From NCBI GenBank assembly GCA_016187515.1, contig JACPJN010000004.1, positions 1 to 40,181 of the forward strand: a DNA stretch of 40,181 nucleotides. The letters run 5' to 3'. Position numbers and translations under genes: made by a program. A model generated the notes under the pieces. It did no database searches. It was given only the letters and a program-made list of their open reading frames with translations, and had not been told where the DNA came from. This document shows, one piece after another, positions 15,631 through 22,804 of the stretch (position 1 is its first letter; every line of letters begins with the position of its first letter). Origin of the DNA: Candidatus Uhrbacteria bacterium (GTDB lineage: Bacteria > Patescibacteriota > Patescibacteriia > GWA2-47-26).

Positions 15631-16107
15631 TTAGCCGTTTCGCTCTTTGTCGGCAGAAGCAATATACTCATCAAGATATTTTACGAACGCTTTGACAAGC
15701 TTACGCGCATGAATCAGGTGCTTTTCGCCACGCCGGTACTCTTCATCAACTGGACCCAATACGGCCTCCCGCGCATCCTCCCCCATAATCTCACTATCGA
15801 TATTAGTGATGATCTCTTTTGCCCGGGCAGGATCCTCCAGCGCCTCCACAAAGGTGCGCACTGCCACAAGCGCGTCGATCGCTTGTTTGCGTTGCTCCGA
15901 CTCTGAAGCCGAAGTAAACTTTTTCTCAATGTCCGCCAGAACCTGCGCTAACTTCGTATCTAGATCACCAACTTCTTTTAATGCTTGCAACATTTCACAA
16001 AAGCTCTTCATGAACCGTTGGTTTTCGTGCGCTGTCTCCATTGCTATACCTACCTTCTCAAAATACTCACGCGGCTGTGATTGCGGTGGTGTTTCTCTGG
16101 TGTTCAT
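15631..16107 (-). CDS. helical hypothetical protein
   Basis: A 158-residue, charged, almost wholly alpha-helical cytoplasmic protein that I do not recognise. Helices run from about residues 13-40, 45-75, 80-98 and 120-150, with KYLDEYIASADKERNG at the end. The ATG at 16107 has AAAGGAGG ten bases upstream; an earlier ATG at 16158 has none. An inverted repeat (16239-16256) lies 130 bases upstream and could be its operator. The gene has its own terminator and is not close to its neighbours. Confidence 0.6.
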   Translation of the reverse strand: MNTRETPPQSQPREYFEKVGIAMETAHENQRFMKSFCEMLQALKEVGDLDTKLAQVLADIEKKFTSASESEQRKQAIDALVAVRTFVEALEDPARAKEIITNIDSEIMGEDAREAVLGPVDEEYRRGEKHLIHARKLVKAFVKYLDEYIASADKERNG

Positions 16108-16238
16108 ACTACATTGCCCTCCTTTTATCTTTTTTACCAATGAACTTATTCTCCTCAACTAAAAGCATACTCTCTCTCTCTTCTTTCCGCAACCCCCTGG
16201 GTGTGGATAACCGACTTGACGCATTGCCGCCAATATGT

Positions 16239-16256
16239 TGTCGTAATAATACGACA
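16239..16256. promoter_or_regulatory. inverted repeat, operator candidate
   Basis: TGTCGTA (16239-16245) and TACGACA (16250-16256) are perfect arms separated by ATAA. A TTATCCACA match (DnaA-box consensus, reversed) lies nearby at 16202-16210. Confidence 0.35.
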
Positions 16257-16335
16257 GTTAGCGTAAGACCAGGACAAGGTTGGGTTGCCCTCGCGGCGGC
16301 CCTCTCCAGAAACGGAGAAAAAGACCTTCTGGATG

Positions 16336-16500
16336 CTACGTCGTTTTTTTGTTTGGAATACGCCGCCGCACTTTGCGCATAATACGCTCAATGCGCGCTC
16401 CTTTGATATTCACACCAACCGCAATGATAAAATGGCTCGCTCGATCTGGCAGTGAGCCACTCTCATCAAGATAGACCGGCACAAATGCAGGTGTCAACAT
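16336..16500 (-). pseudogene. DUF3800 N-terminal remnant
   Basis: The frame from the ATG at 16500 reads 54 residues including VYLDESGSLPDRASHFIIAV, the unmistakable start of a DUF3800 protein (acidic YLDESG strand of an RNase H-like fold), then stops at 16336 after a basic stretch. Full members have over 200 residues, so this is a truncated gene. The bases that follow do not restore a recognisable DUF3800 frame. An intact member lies at 19397-20041. Confidence 0.6.
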
Positions 16501-16529
16501 AAAGCCGCCATCCAGTATTGTTACATCAT

Positions 16530-17483
16530 TTAGCCCCGCGCAATGATAAACGCTAGATACGTCACATACAAACCGACAAACACTCCGCCTTGCCAGCGTT
16601 CAAACACATGGCGTTTGCCGACAAAAAGTGTAAGAAAGGCAATCAGTGTTCCCAGCAGCAATACTCCCAGATCCAGATTGAACGCGCTCTTAAACGGCAC
16701 CGCGCTGATAACTGTGCTGGTTCCCAGAATGAAAAAAATGTTAAAAATGTTGGACCCGATTACATTGCCCACCGCAATGTCCATCTGCTTGCGCCAGGCC
16801 GCCACAGCCGAGGCGGCCAGTTCCGGAAGCGAGGTGCCCATGGCCAATATCGTAAATCCAATCAGCGCTTCGGACACGCCAAGCGCGCGGGCAATATCCA
16901 CGCCCCCGCTGACTGCGGCGCGTCCGCCAAGAAATAACAGCGTGAGCCCTCCCAGCACCATCAGCGCTGACCGTCCTTTGCCAAATACGCGCACCTCCGG
17001 GCCTTCCCCGACCACTTTGCTTATTCCGTAGGTATAATATAAAAATATAATGAAAAAGAACAGTAAAACAAGGCCTTCGGAACGCGACAAAATATTTAAT
17101 GTCAGTCCATCAATAAAGGCGTCGTTGGCCATAATGATAACCGCAAGCGCGGCCAGCAAACTCATGGGAATCTCTTTCCAAACCGTTGAACTTTGCACTT
17201 TCAGCGGAAAGATTACCGCGGATATTCCCAGAATCAATAAAAGATTCATGATATTGCTGCCGATCACGTTTCCAATAACAATCTCCGCGCTCCCGCGGAT
17301 GCTCGCCACTACGTTGACCACCAATTCCGGCGCGGAGGTGCCGAAAGAAACAATCGTCAAACCAATCACCAGCGGGGAAATTCCCAAGCGCTTTGCCAGA
17401 GATGACCCGCCATCAACCAATAAACGCGCGCCATAGATTAAAAGAATAATACCGATGCCCAAAAACCCGATAGACAAAACCAT
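16530..17483 (-). CDS. calcium/sodium antiporter, CaCA family (YrbG-like)
   Basis: A 317-residue membrane protein with the two inverted alpha repeats of CaCA exchangers: FGTSAPELVVN..ASIRGSAEIVIGNVIGSNI (about 47-80) and MGTSLPELAASAVAAW.KQMDIAVGNVIGSNIFN (about 215-248). The Glu residues of the two G(T)S.PE motifs are the ion ligands in this family. About ten membrane helices are present. The usual activity is Na or H driven calcium efflux. The ATG at 17483 follows the stop of the paralogue upstream by 11 bases, so the two are one operon. Confidence 0.92.
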   Translation of the reverse strand: MVLSIGFLGIGIILLIYGARLLVDGGSSLAKRLGISPLVIGLTIVSFGTSAPELVVNVVASIRGSAEIVIGNVIGSNIMNLLLILGISAVIFPLKVQSSTVWKEIPMSLLAALAVIIMANDAFIDGLTLNILSRSEGLVLLFFFIIFLYYTYGISKVVGEGPEVRVFGKGRSALMVLGGLTLLFLGGRAAVSGGVDIARALGVSEALIGFTILAMGTSLPELAASAVAAWRKQMDIAVGNVIGSNIFNIFFILGTSTVISAVPFKSAFNLDLGVLLLGTLIAFLTLFVGKRHVFERWQGGVFVGLYVTYLAFIIARG

Positions 17484-17494
17484 ATCGCGCAATT

Positions 17495-18493
17495 TTAATT
17501 CATTAGACCCTGGATTACAAAGAAAAGCAGGTAAAGCAGAATCAAGAGCAGCGACTCGCCGCGATTCAATTCATTTTTGGTGCGAAATAAAATCATCAGT
17601 AAAATAGTTACGATCGTAAGCGTCCAGCCGGTAAGCAAAATGTCCGTTCGGCCAAATCCGGAAAGCGGAGTGAAAATGCTCAACGCGCCCAAAATCATAA
17701 TGTTGGCCGCGGCAGAACCCAGGATATTGCCCGCGGAAACATCGCGCGGTTCTCGCCGTGACCGCAGCATAATCGTCAACTCCGGCAGATTGGTGCCTAT
17801 CCCTAAAACCAGCATGCCAAAAACAAAGGCCGGAATTTCAAAACGCGACAAAAGCGCTTCCGAGCCATTAACAATCATACGCGCCACTACCATCAAAATC
17901 ACGGCGCCGAATATAAACTGCGCAACGGCGCGCTTAAGTGACGTCTGCTTGACCGCCTCCTCCACCGGAGCGCTATGCTGGTCTTTAAGATAATAAAAAA
18001 CAAAAAATAAATACAGCGCCACAAGAACTGCTCCGTCAACGCGCGAAAGCGTCCCATCAATAAACAAAAGCGCGGGAGAAAGCAAAAGCGCGGTCAGCAC
18101 ACCCAAATCATGAATACCCAGACGATTGCACCACGGCACCCGCGGCAAAATCTTGCACATTGAATAACGCGCGAATTTTCCATCAATGGCAATTTTTCCA
18201 AACATCAAGCCATTTAACCCGATAACTAAAGTTAAAAGCACAATAATACCGCCTAAAAGATTTCCAAAGGCCAGCCGCGGCACATTGTCAGCCGCAGCGT
18301 ACGCGCCAATCACCATCTCGGGCAAAGAGGTCGTCAGCCCCAAAAGCACGAAACTCAAGGCAAAAGCGCTAATTTTAAAAATCTTTCCCAGATTGGTCAG
18401 CGCAACAACGATAAGATCAGCGGCCTTGCCCAGAACAAAAAAACCGGCCAAAAGCGCTGCGATTATTAGCGATGTGGAAAGCTCAAACGGCAT
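17495..18493 (-). CDS. divergent CaCA family exchanger
   Basis: A 332-residue paralogue of the downstream exchanger with altered alpha repeats: LTTSLPEMVIGAYAAADNVPRLAFGNLLGG (about 53-82) and IGTNLPELTIMLRSRREPRDVSAGNILGSAAAN (about 232-264). The acidic residues of both repeats are kept, but the usual GNVIGSNI is GNLLGGII and GNILGSAAAN, and a basic loop RSRREPRD is inserted. The tandem pair could form a heteromeric exchanger or two pumps of different ion preference. No ribosome site is visible before the ATG at 18493. Confidence 0.85.
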   Translation of the reverse strand: MPFELSTSLIIAALLAGFFVLGKAADLIVVALTNLGKIFKISAFALSFVLLGLTTSLPEMVIGAYAAADNVPRLAFGNLLGGIIVLLTLVIGLNGLMFGKIAIDGKFARYSMCKILPRVPWCNRLGIHDLGVLTALLLSPALLFIDGTLSRVDGAVLVALYLFFVFYYLKDQHSAPVEEAVKQTSLKRAVAQFIFGAVILMVVARMIVNGSEALLSRFEIPAFVFGMLVLGIGTNLPELTIMLRSRREPRDVSAGNILGSAAANIMILGALSIFTPLSGFGRTDILLTGWTLTIVTILLMILFRTKNELNRGESLLLILLYLLFFVIQGLMN

Positions 18494-18551
18494 TCGTGTG
18501 AACCTGCGCAGGTGTTAGTTCTTCAACATTCTCAGTATATCACATTTATCT

Positions 18552-18596
18552 TTTAAAAAGAATAATCCCGCGCATAAGTTCAGGCGCGGGATTATT
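18552..18596 (-). terminator. strong hairpin terminator
   Basis: A perfect 13-bp stem (AATAATCCCGCGC at 18561-18573 with GCGCGGGATTATT at 18584-18596) is followed on the minus strand by CTTTTTAAAAG. It ends the transcript of the small zinc-ribbon gene and may also act in the other direction. Confidence 0.8.
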
Positions 18597-18632
18597 CGTC
18601 TAAAGAGGACATATGCCCTCTGGCAATTGCAG

Positions 18633-18779
18633 TTATGACTGCTGCGGCTGATCTCCTTGCGGAGCTTGGGGTTGAGGAGCCTGCGGTTGCGCGTCACCAC
18701 CTGCTTGTCCTGCGCAGTTTGCGCACTTTTCTCCTTCGTTTGCAACGTCTGCCACGCCGCATGATACGCACTTTGCCAT
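18633..18779 (-). CDS. 48-residue zinc-ribbon mini-protein
   Basis: A short gene with an excellent ribosome site (AAAGGAGGTGA eight bases before the ATG at 18779). The product begins MAKCVSCGVADVANEGEKC and continues with CANC, giving two CxxC knuckles (Cys4/Cys7 and Cys19/Cys22) that should bind one zinc, followed by a Gln/Pro-rich tail with PQAPQPQAPQ. No family name can be given. It lies between a leader hairpin and a strong terminator, so it is expressed on its own and probably at a high level. Confidence 0.7.
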   Translation of the reverse strand: MAKCVSCGVADVANEGEKCANCAGQAGGDAQPQAPQPQAPQGDQPQQS

Positions 18780-18814
18780 GTCGCTTCACCTCCTTTCTAT
18801 GCAAAGATTATTTT

Positions 18815-18845
18815 AAAGGTGCACCAAAATTCTGGGTGCACCTTT
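18815..18845. promoter_or_regulatory. hairpin in the leader of the zinc-ribbon gene
   Basis: AAAGGTGCACC (18815-18825) pairs perfectly with GGTGCACCTTT (18835-18845). It could be a leader structure of the minus-strand gene or a terminator, since T/A-rich text follows on both strands. Confidence 0.5.
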
Positions 18846-19267
18846 AATTTTAGTACGGCGCGAAAAATATGTCAATAGCGATTTTAACAATCCGGTTTAT
18901 ATTTATAGATGATCGCTGATCATTTCGATTGTACCACTAATCTTTGAAAATGAAAAAGCCATCCGAGATTTGCAAAAACACTACGGTGGTGTTCCTGTTT
19001 GCGGGCAGGCAAGAGTTGGGCTGGAAATTTCACGGTCGTACAATTTTCAGCCTCGTGCTAATTGCTGCACAAGAGCTATACAGCAAAATCACGTGTCCCA
19101 AAATCTCACGGCCGTGAGATTTTGGGACACGGACAAAAAACTAATCCCGCGCTTGGAAACATTCTTAATTGCAGAGCCGAAAAGAGTTCCGTAACATTCC
19201 TTAATTGCTTGACACGTGGCCGGGCGGTAAAAATGGCTAAATCAAACAGAATTGTGGATATCTACGC
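18846..19267. other. gene-free stretch around a large palindrome
   Basis: Apart from the 40-bp palindrome at 19092-19131 I see no gene here. The stretch is A/T-rich, with a second, weaker match to the palindrome centre (TTTCACGGTCGTACAATTTT near 19028). Short frames exist on both strands but have no ribosome sites or recognisable products. Confidence 0.5.
19092..19131. repeat. 40-bp perfect palindrome
   Basis: The half-site CGTGTCCCAAAATCTCACGG is followed at once by its exact complement. It has no loop, so it is more likely a protein-binding or recombination site than an RNA hairpin, though in single-stranded DNA it would fold. Confidence 0.75.
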
Positions 19268-19296
19268 TTGACAATAATCCGGCGCGGTGATATGGT
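19268..19296 (+). promoter_or_regulatory. sigma70-like promoter on the + strand
   Basis: TTGACA (19268-19273), 17 bases, then TATGGT (19291-19296). No protein gene follows on this strand; the transcript would be the candidate small RNA. Confidence 0.55.
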
Positions 19297-19302
19297 TTAA
19301 GT

Positions 19303-19424
19303 AGAGTAAGTCCCCCGGGTAAAGCCTGTGTGAAGGCACTCTCGCTTTTAGGAGTATCCTAGTGATCGCAGGACAATCCCAAAGGGCATCAATGAATTAT
19401 CCCCTTTTCAGGGGATTCTTCATT
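19303..19424 (+). ncRNA. candidate structured small RNA
   Basis: Downstream of a good + strand promoter, about 120 bases fold into a plausible multi-branch structure: an outer GTCC..GGAC helix, a GCC..GGC hairpin, and TAGGA/TCCTA around GTA. A hairpin ATCCCC/GGGGAT (19399-19416) followed by TCTTCATT could terminate it; that hairpin lies in the 3' end of the convergent DUF3800 gene. It does not match tRNA, tmRNA, SRP RNA or a riboswitch that I know. Confidence 0.35.
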
Positions 19425-20041
19425 ATGAGAGTCCTGCCTTTCAGTGGTTCGAGAAGCTTCATTTCTTGGCCGATGTACTGCCGATAAAAAGAATTAGAAA
19501 TAAAATCCGCAATCTCTAAAAGTATGTTGGAATACGAGGGTTGCATTTCAAAATGCACAATAGTGTTTGGGTACCAGTTTTTAAGGAAAGAAAGTATGTT
19601 TTTGTGGAACTGCACTTTACTGAGCACACCATGCTGATGCTTTCTGCTATCAACCGTAATATAAACTTTTTTATATGCCTGGATATGTGACGCCTTAAAT
19701 AACGCTTTGAGCATATCGGCATATACCTTATCGAAAAGCAATTGCTCTTCTTTTCCATAATACTCTATCTCGCCGCTTGCAGGTATCAACGATATTTCCT
19801 GCATCACCGTAAGTAACTTAATATCCGGCTGGTTATAGATAAATTTCAATAGCTTTGTTCTCAATGGTTCAAAAAGTCGATCAGCTGCGTGGATTCTTGA
19901 TTTTCCAACAAACGGCAGACGATATGCCTTCCACCGTCTCCACAACTTCTTTACATCTACAGTTTGAAAGCCATTGATGCTGATAAACTGCGGCTTGGTT
20001 CGGTCTTTGAGGTTATAGGATTCATCAAGGTAAAGGTACAT
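19397..20041 (-). CDS. DUF3800 family protein
   Basis: A 214-residue protein opening with MYLYLDESYNL, the acidic first strand of DUF3800, and with conserved KVYITVDSRKH (about 134-144) and IADFISNSFYRQY (about 186-198), the usual C-terminal ADxis motif. The family has an RNase H-like fold with an acidic site and is found in defence islands and mobile elements, but its activity is not settled. Here it lies before two tRNA-Lys genes, and a broken relative sits 3 kb away. The ATG at 20041 has only a weak ribosome site. Confidence 0.85.
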   Translation of the reverse strand: MYLYLDESYNLKDRTKPQFISINGFQTVDVKKLWRRWKAYRLPFVGKSRIHAADRLFEPLRTKLLKFIYNQPDIKLLTVMQEISLIPASGEIEYYGKEEQLLFDKVYADMLKALFKASHIQAYKKVYITVDSRKHQHGVLSKVQFHKNILSFLKNWYPNTIVHFEMQPSYSNILLEIADFISNSFYRQYIGQEMKLLEPLKGRTLIMKNPLKRG

Positions 20042-20060
20042 AAGAGAGTAAAATCCTATT

Positions 20061-20136
20061 TGGTGGGCCGCCTGGGGATTGAACCCAGAACCTTATCCTT
20101 AAGAGGGATCTGCTCTGCCAGTTGAGCTAGCGGCCC
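20061..20136 (-). tRNA. tRNA-Lys (anticodon CTT), CCA encoded
   Basis: On the minus strand GGGCCGC pairs with GCGGCCC; the D arm is GCTCAACTGGCAGAGC, the anticodon loop CTCTTAA gives CTT, and the T loop is GTTCAATC-like. The discriminator A and CCA are encoded at 20061-20064. Confidence 0.93.
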
Positions 20137-20137
20137 A

Positions 20138-20213
20138 TGGTGCGCCCAGCAGGGATCGAACCTGCGACCTCTTCCTTAAAAGGGAATTGCTCTACCAATT
20201 GAGCTATGGGCGC
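20138..20213 (-). tRNA. tRNA-Lys (anticodon TTT), CCA encoded
   Basis: On the minus strand GCGCCCA pairs with TGGGCGC; the anticodon loop CTTTTAA gives TTT, the T loop TTCGATC. Discriminator A and CCA are encoded. It lies one base upstream of the tRNA-Lys(CTT), so both are processed from one transcript. Together they read both lysine codons. Confidence 0.94.
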
Positions 20214-20297
20214 AAAAAGCGCGGGGCTACGGACCCACGTGCGAACAAAGTATACGCCACGATTTATTTTTTGGCAAGCCCGGTAGTGAAACTTCGA

Positions 20298-21455
20298 CTA
20301 CCGGGCAAGGTCCATCACTATTTTTGCCACTTGTACTGCCGCATCGGGTTTGGAAAGCTCCTGGGCGCGCTCCGACATCTCGCGCATGGCGCCCAGTTCG
20401 TCCATTAGCTTCTCCACGGTCTTCACCAGCCGCGCACTGGTGAGTGTTTTCTGATTTAACACGATTGCCGCTCGCTTTTGTTCAAAATAACGCGCGTTTT
20501 CCTCCTGGTGGCTGCCGGGAATTGGAACGATGACGATTGGTTTACTAAGTGCCGCGAGTTCGGTCAGCACGCCCATGCCGGCGCGGGTCACGACAAGATC
20601 GGCAGCCGCAAGCAGATCACCCATTTCGGAGGTCACGAATTCAAGTACGCAGTAGCGACCCCCTCCCCTAACCCCTCCCACCAAGGGAGGGGGATTTGGT
20701 TGTGCTTCCTCCCCCCTTGTGGGGGAGGATTGAGGTGGGGGGGCGATATTTTTTCCACGACCAATAATATGAATCACCTGATATTTTTTTACGAGTTCCG
20801 GCAACGCCTCCACGACAATTTCGTTGAGCCGCTGCGCTCCGGTTCCGCCGCCCACCACCAGGATCGTGGAGCGTTGATCGTCAAACCCGCACAGTTTCAA
20901 ACCGCGCTGACGATCACCATCTAAGACAACCCCCCGCACCGGATTGCCGGTCCAAACCGCCTTCTTTTTCCACCGCCCCGGCACAGTCCCAGGCAATGCA
21001 TAGGTAATTTTCTTCACAAAAGGCGCGACAAGTTTGTTTGCCAAAGACCAACGCACATCTTGATTATGCAAAAGCACAGGAATTCTAATTCCAAACATGC
21101 GCAGCCACCAGGCGGCCCAAACCACCGGTACGCCCACAAAACCGCCGGCAGTTACAATCACATCCGGCCTGATTTTGAGCAATTTAAACCAGGCAATTTT
21201 GGTGGCCAGATGCAGGGCTATCGGCGTGAATAAATTACGCCAATCAAAATAGCGACGCAATTTCGGAGCCCAGATCCAGTGATACTGGATTCCTACCCCC
21301 TGCATTAATGCGCGCTCCGGGCCTTTCCGCGTCCCAACCCACACAATCTGCAATTTTTCATTTTGCATTTTACATTTTACATTCAACTCCTCAATCACGG
21401 CCAAAAGCGGGGTAACGGAACCCAGAGTAAAACCGCCGGCAAATAATATGCGCAT
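20298..21455 (-). CDS. murG: UDP-GlcNAc:lipid I N-acetylglucosaminyltransferase
   Basis: A 385-residue GT-B enzyme. MRILFAGGFTLGSVTPLLAV takes the place of the usual GGTGGH N-terminal loop, LLHNQDVRWSLANK matches the H.E.N motif region, and VVGGGTGAQRLNE and VTRAGMGVLTELAALSKPIVIVPIP are the MurG nucleotide-binding motifs. It converts lipid I to lipid II at the inner face of the membrane. HNQD replaces the common HEQN. Two in-frame repeat insertions are present: NVKCKMQNEKL (residues about 24-34) and a Pro/Gly-rich block (about 237-265). The gene is followed by the tRNAs and preceded by ftsW. Confidence 0.92.
   Translation of the reverse strand: MRILFAGGFTLGSVTPLLAVIEELNVKCKMQNEKLQIVWVGTRKGPERALMQGVGIQYHWIWAPKLRRYFDWRNLFTPIALHLATKIAWFKLLKIRPDVIVTAGGFVGVPVVWAAWWLRMFGIRIPVLLHNQDVRWSLANKLVAPFVKKITYALPGTVPGRWKKKAVWTGNPVRGVVLDGDRQRGLKLCGFDDQRSTILVVGGGTGAQRLNEIVVEALPELVKKYQVIHIIGRGKNIAPPPQSSPTRGEEAQPNPPPLVGGVRGGGRYCVLEFVTSEMGDLLAAADLVVTRAGMGVLTELAALSKPIVIVPIPGSHQEENARYFEQKRAAIVLNQKTLTSARLVKTVEKLMDELGAMREMSERAQELSKPDAAVQVAKIVMDLAR
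20659..20743. repeat. palindromic repeats inside murG
   Basis: Two adjacent elements, CCCCTCCCACCAAGGGAGGGGG and TCCCCCCTTGTGGGGGAGG, in frame as SPTRGEEAQPNPPPLVGG and neighbours. They belong to the same repeat group as those in the ATPase and vWA genes. Confidence 0.75.
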
Positions 21456-21519
21456 AGGGCTTAGGGCTTAGGGCTTAGGGCTTGTAAATAACTCTATGCC
21501 CTACGCTCTTTGCTCTATG
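21456..21519. repeat. GGGCTTA tandem repeat between murG and ftsW
   Basis: Four tandem copies of GGGCTTA (21457-21484), then CTATGCCCTACGCTC and CTTTGCTCTATGC words. The same text is found in frame inside murD (9699-9775). Confidence 0.7.
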
Positions 21520-22620
21520 CTACTTCGCATGTCTCGAAATACTTCCCACGATCCCCACCGCCAGACCCTCCACCGCCAGCGCGGTTCCGCCGTAGGAAAC
21601 AAACGGCAAGGGCAGTCCGGTCAGCGGAAAAATTCCCAGCATCGCGCCGATATTAATAAACGACTGAATTCCAAACCATCCGGCAATACCGATTACCAAA
21701 AATCTAGAAAAATCATCTGGCGCGTCACGCGCAATGCGAAACATTCTTGACAGAATCGCGAGAATAAGAATAATCAAACCGGCGCTAATCACAAACCCTA
21801 GCTCCTCGGCCAGAATCGGAAAAATCGAATCGCCGGTAACTTCCGGAAGATAGCGAAATTTTTGCCGCGAATGTCCAAAGCCCACGCCGAAAAGTCCTCC
21901 GGAACCAACCGCCAAAAGGGCTTGATTGATATGGTAACCAATTCCTTGCGGATCAAGTTCCGGATGAATAAAACTGGTCAGCCGCGCTGCTCGGTAAGGC
22001 GCGACTTTAATCAGCGCGGCCAGCAGGACAAACGCGCCAACCACCGCGGAGATGAGATGGGTCATCCTAAATCCCGCGGCAAAAGCCAGAAAAAATACCA
22101 TGGCCACAATCATTCCCAAGGTCCCCAGATCCGGCTGAAGCATGAGCAGTAAGCCCAGAAGGGCGACAACCCCGACAAACGGAATAAACCCGGAGCGCAG
22201 ATCGCGGAGGACTGACGCGCGGCTTTCCAGCCAAGCGGCCAGATAAACTAACAATCCCAGTTTGGCGACCTCGGCGGGCTGAAAAGAAAACGATCCCACG
22301 GTAAACCAGCTGCGCGATCCGCCAAAAGTGCTCCCGATTCCCGGAATCAGCACCAAAATCAACAGGAGCAGGACGAGAATAAAAAACGGCACCGCGACAG
22401 ATCGCCAGAATTGATAAGGAACTCGCGAGGCAATCAAAAACAGAATCACTCCGGGCGCTACGCCGAAAATAAGCTGGTGCTTAACCGCGTAAAAACTCGA
22501 TCCGAATTTTTCAAAAGAAAACACCGAGGAAGCCGAGGCCAGCACAATCAGGCCGAAAACGCCAAGCGCCCCCACGAGGGAAAGAAAAACGTAATCGGGA
22601 GGATTTGCGTGTGTCTTCAT
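21520..22620 (-). CDS. ftsW: FtsW/RodA-type SEDS peptidoglycan glycosyltransferase
   Basis: A 366-residue protein with about ten membrane helices. SRSWFTVGSFSFQPAEVAKLGLLVYLA (about 104-130), LLMLQPDLGTLGMI, and FVSYGGTALAVEGLAVGIV near the end are the SEDS family motifs, including the catalytic Asp of the QPDLG loop region. SEDS proteins polymerise lipid II into glycan strands together with a class B penicillin-binding protein. The neighbours murG and mraY favour FtsW (division) over RodA. The ATG at 22620 has no strong ribosome site. Confidence 0.9.
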   Translation of the reverse strand: MKTHANPPDYVFLSLVGALGVFGLIVLASASSVFSFEKFGSSFYAVKHQLIFGVAPGVILFLIASRVPYQFWRSVAVPFFILVLLLLILVLIPGIGSTFGGSRSWFTVGSFSFQPAEVAKLGLLVYLAAWLESRASVLRDLRSGFIPFVGVVALLGLLLMLQPDLGTLGMIVAMVFFLAFAAGFRMTHLISAVVGAFVLLAALIKVAPYRAARLTSFIHPELDPQGIGYHINQALLAVGSGGLFGVGFGHSRQKFRYLPEVTGDSIFPILAEELGFVISAGLIILILAILSRMFRIARDAPDDFSRFLVIGIAGWFGIQSFINIGAMLGIFPLTGLPLPFVSYGGTALAVEGLAVGIVGSISRHAK

Positions 22621-22804
22621 GCAAGTAATTTCTAATTGCTCTAATTATTCTAATTGACCAAGTACAATTAACCTAATTGATCTAATTGACCTAATTATTC
22701 TAAACAAATCCCAAATTGGTCATTGGTTATTGTTTAGGTTAATTAGAGCACTTAGGTTAATTAGAATAATTCTTTCTGGTCAATTAGGTAAATTAGAAAT
22801 TATC
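22621..22804. repeat. CTAATTGACC word-repeat stretch
   Basis: The gap between mraY and ftsW is built from variants of CTAATTGACCTAATT and its complement (TTAGGTTAATTAGA), about ten units in both orientations, able to fold back on itself. No gene is seen. It is the same style as the repeat inside murD at 8647-8680. Confidence 0.65.

Noticed and set aside
16155-16391. 78-codon minus-strand frame overlapping the DUF3800 remnant
   Set aside because: No ribosome site, low-complexity basic product, and it competes with the clear DUF3800 frame.
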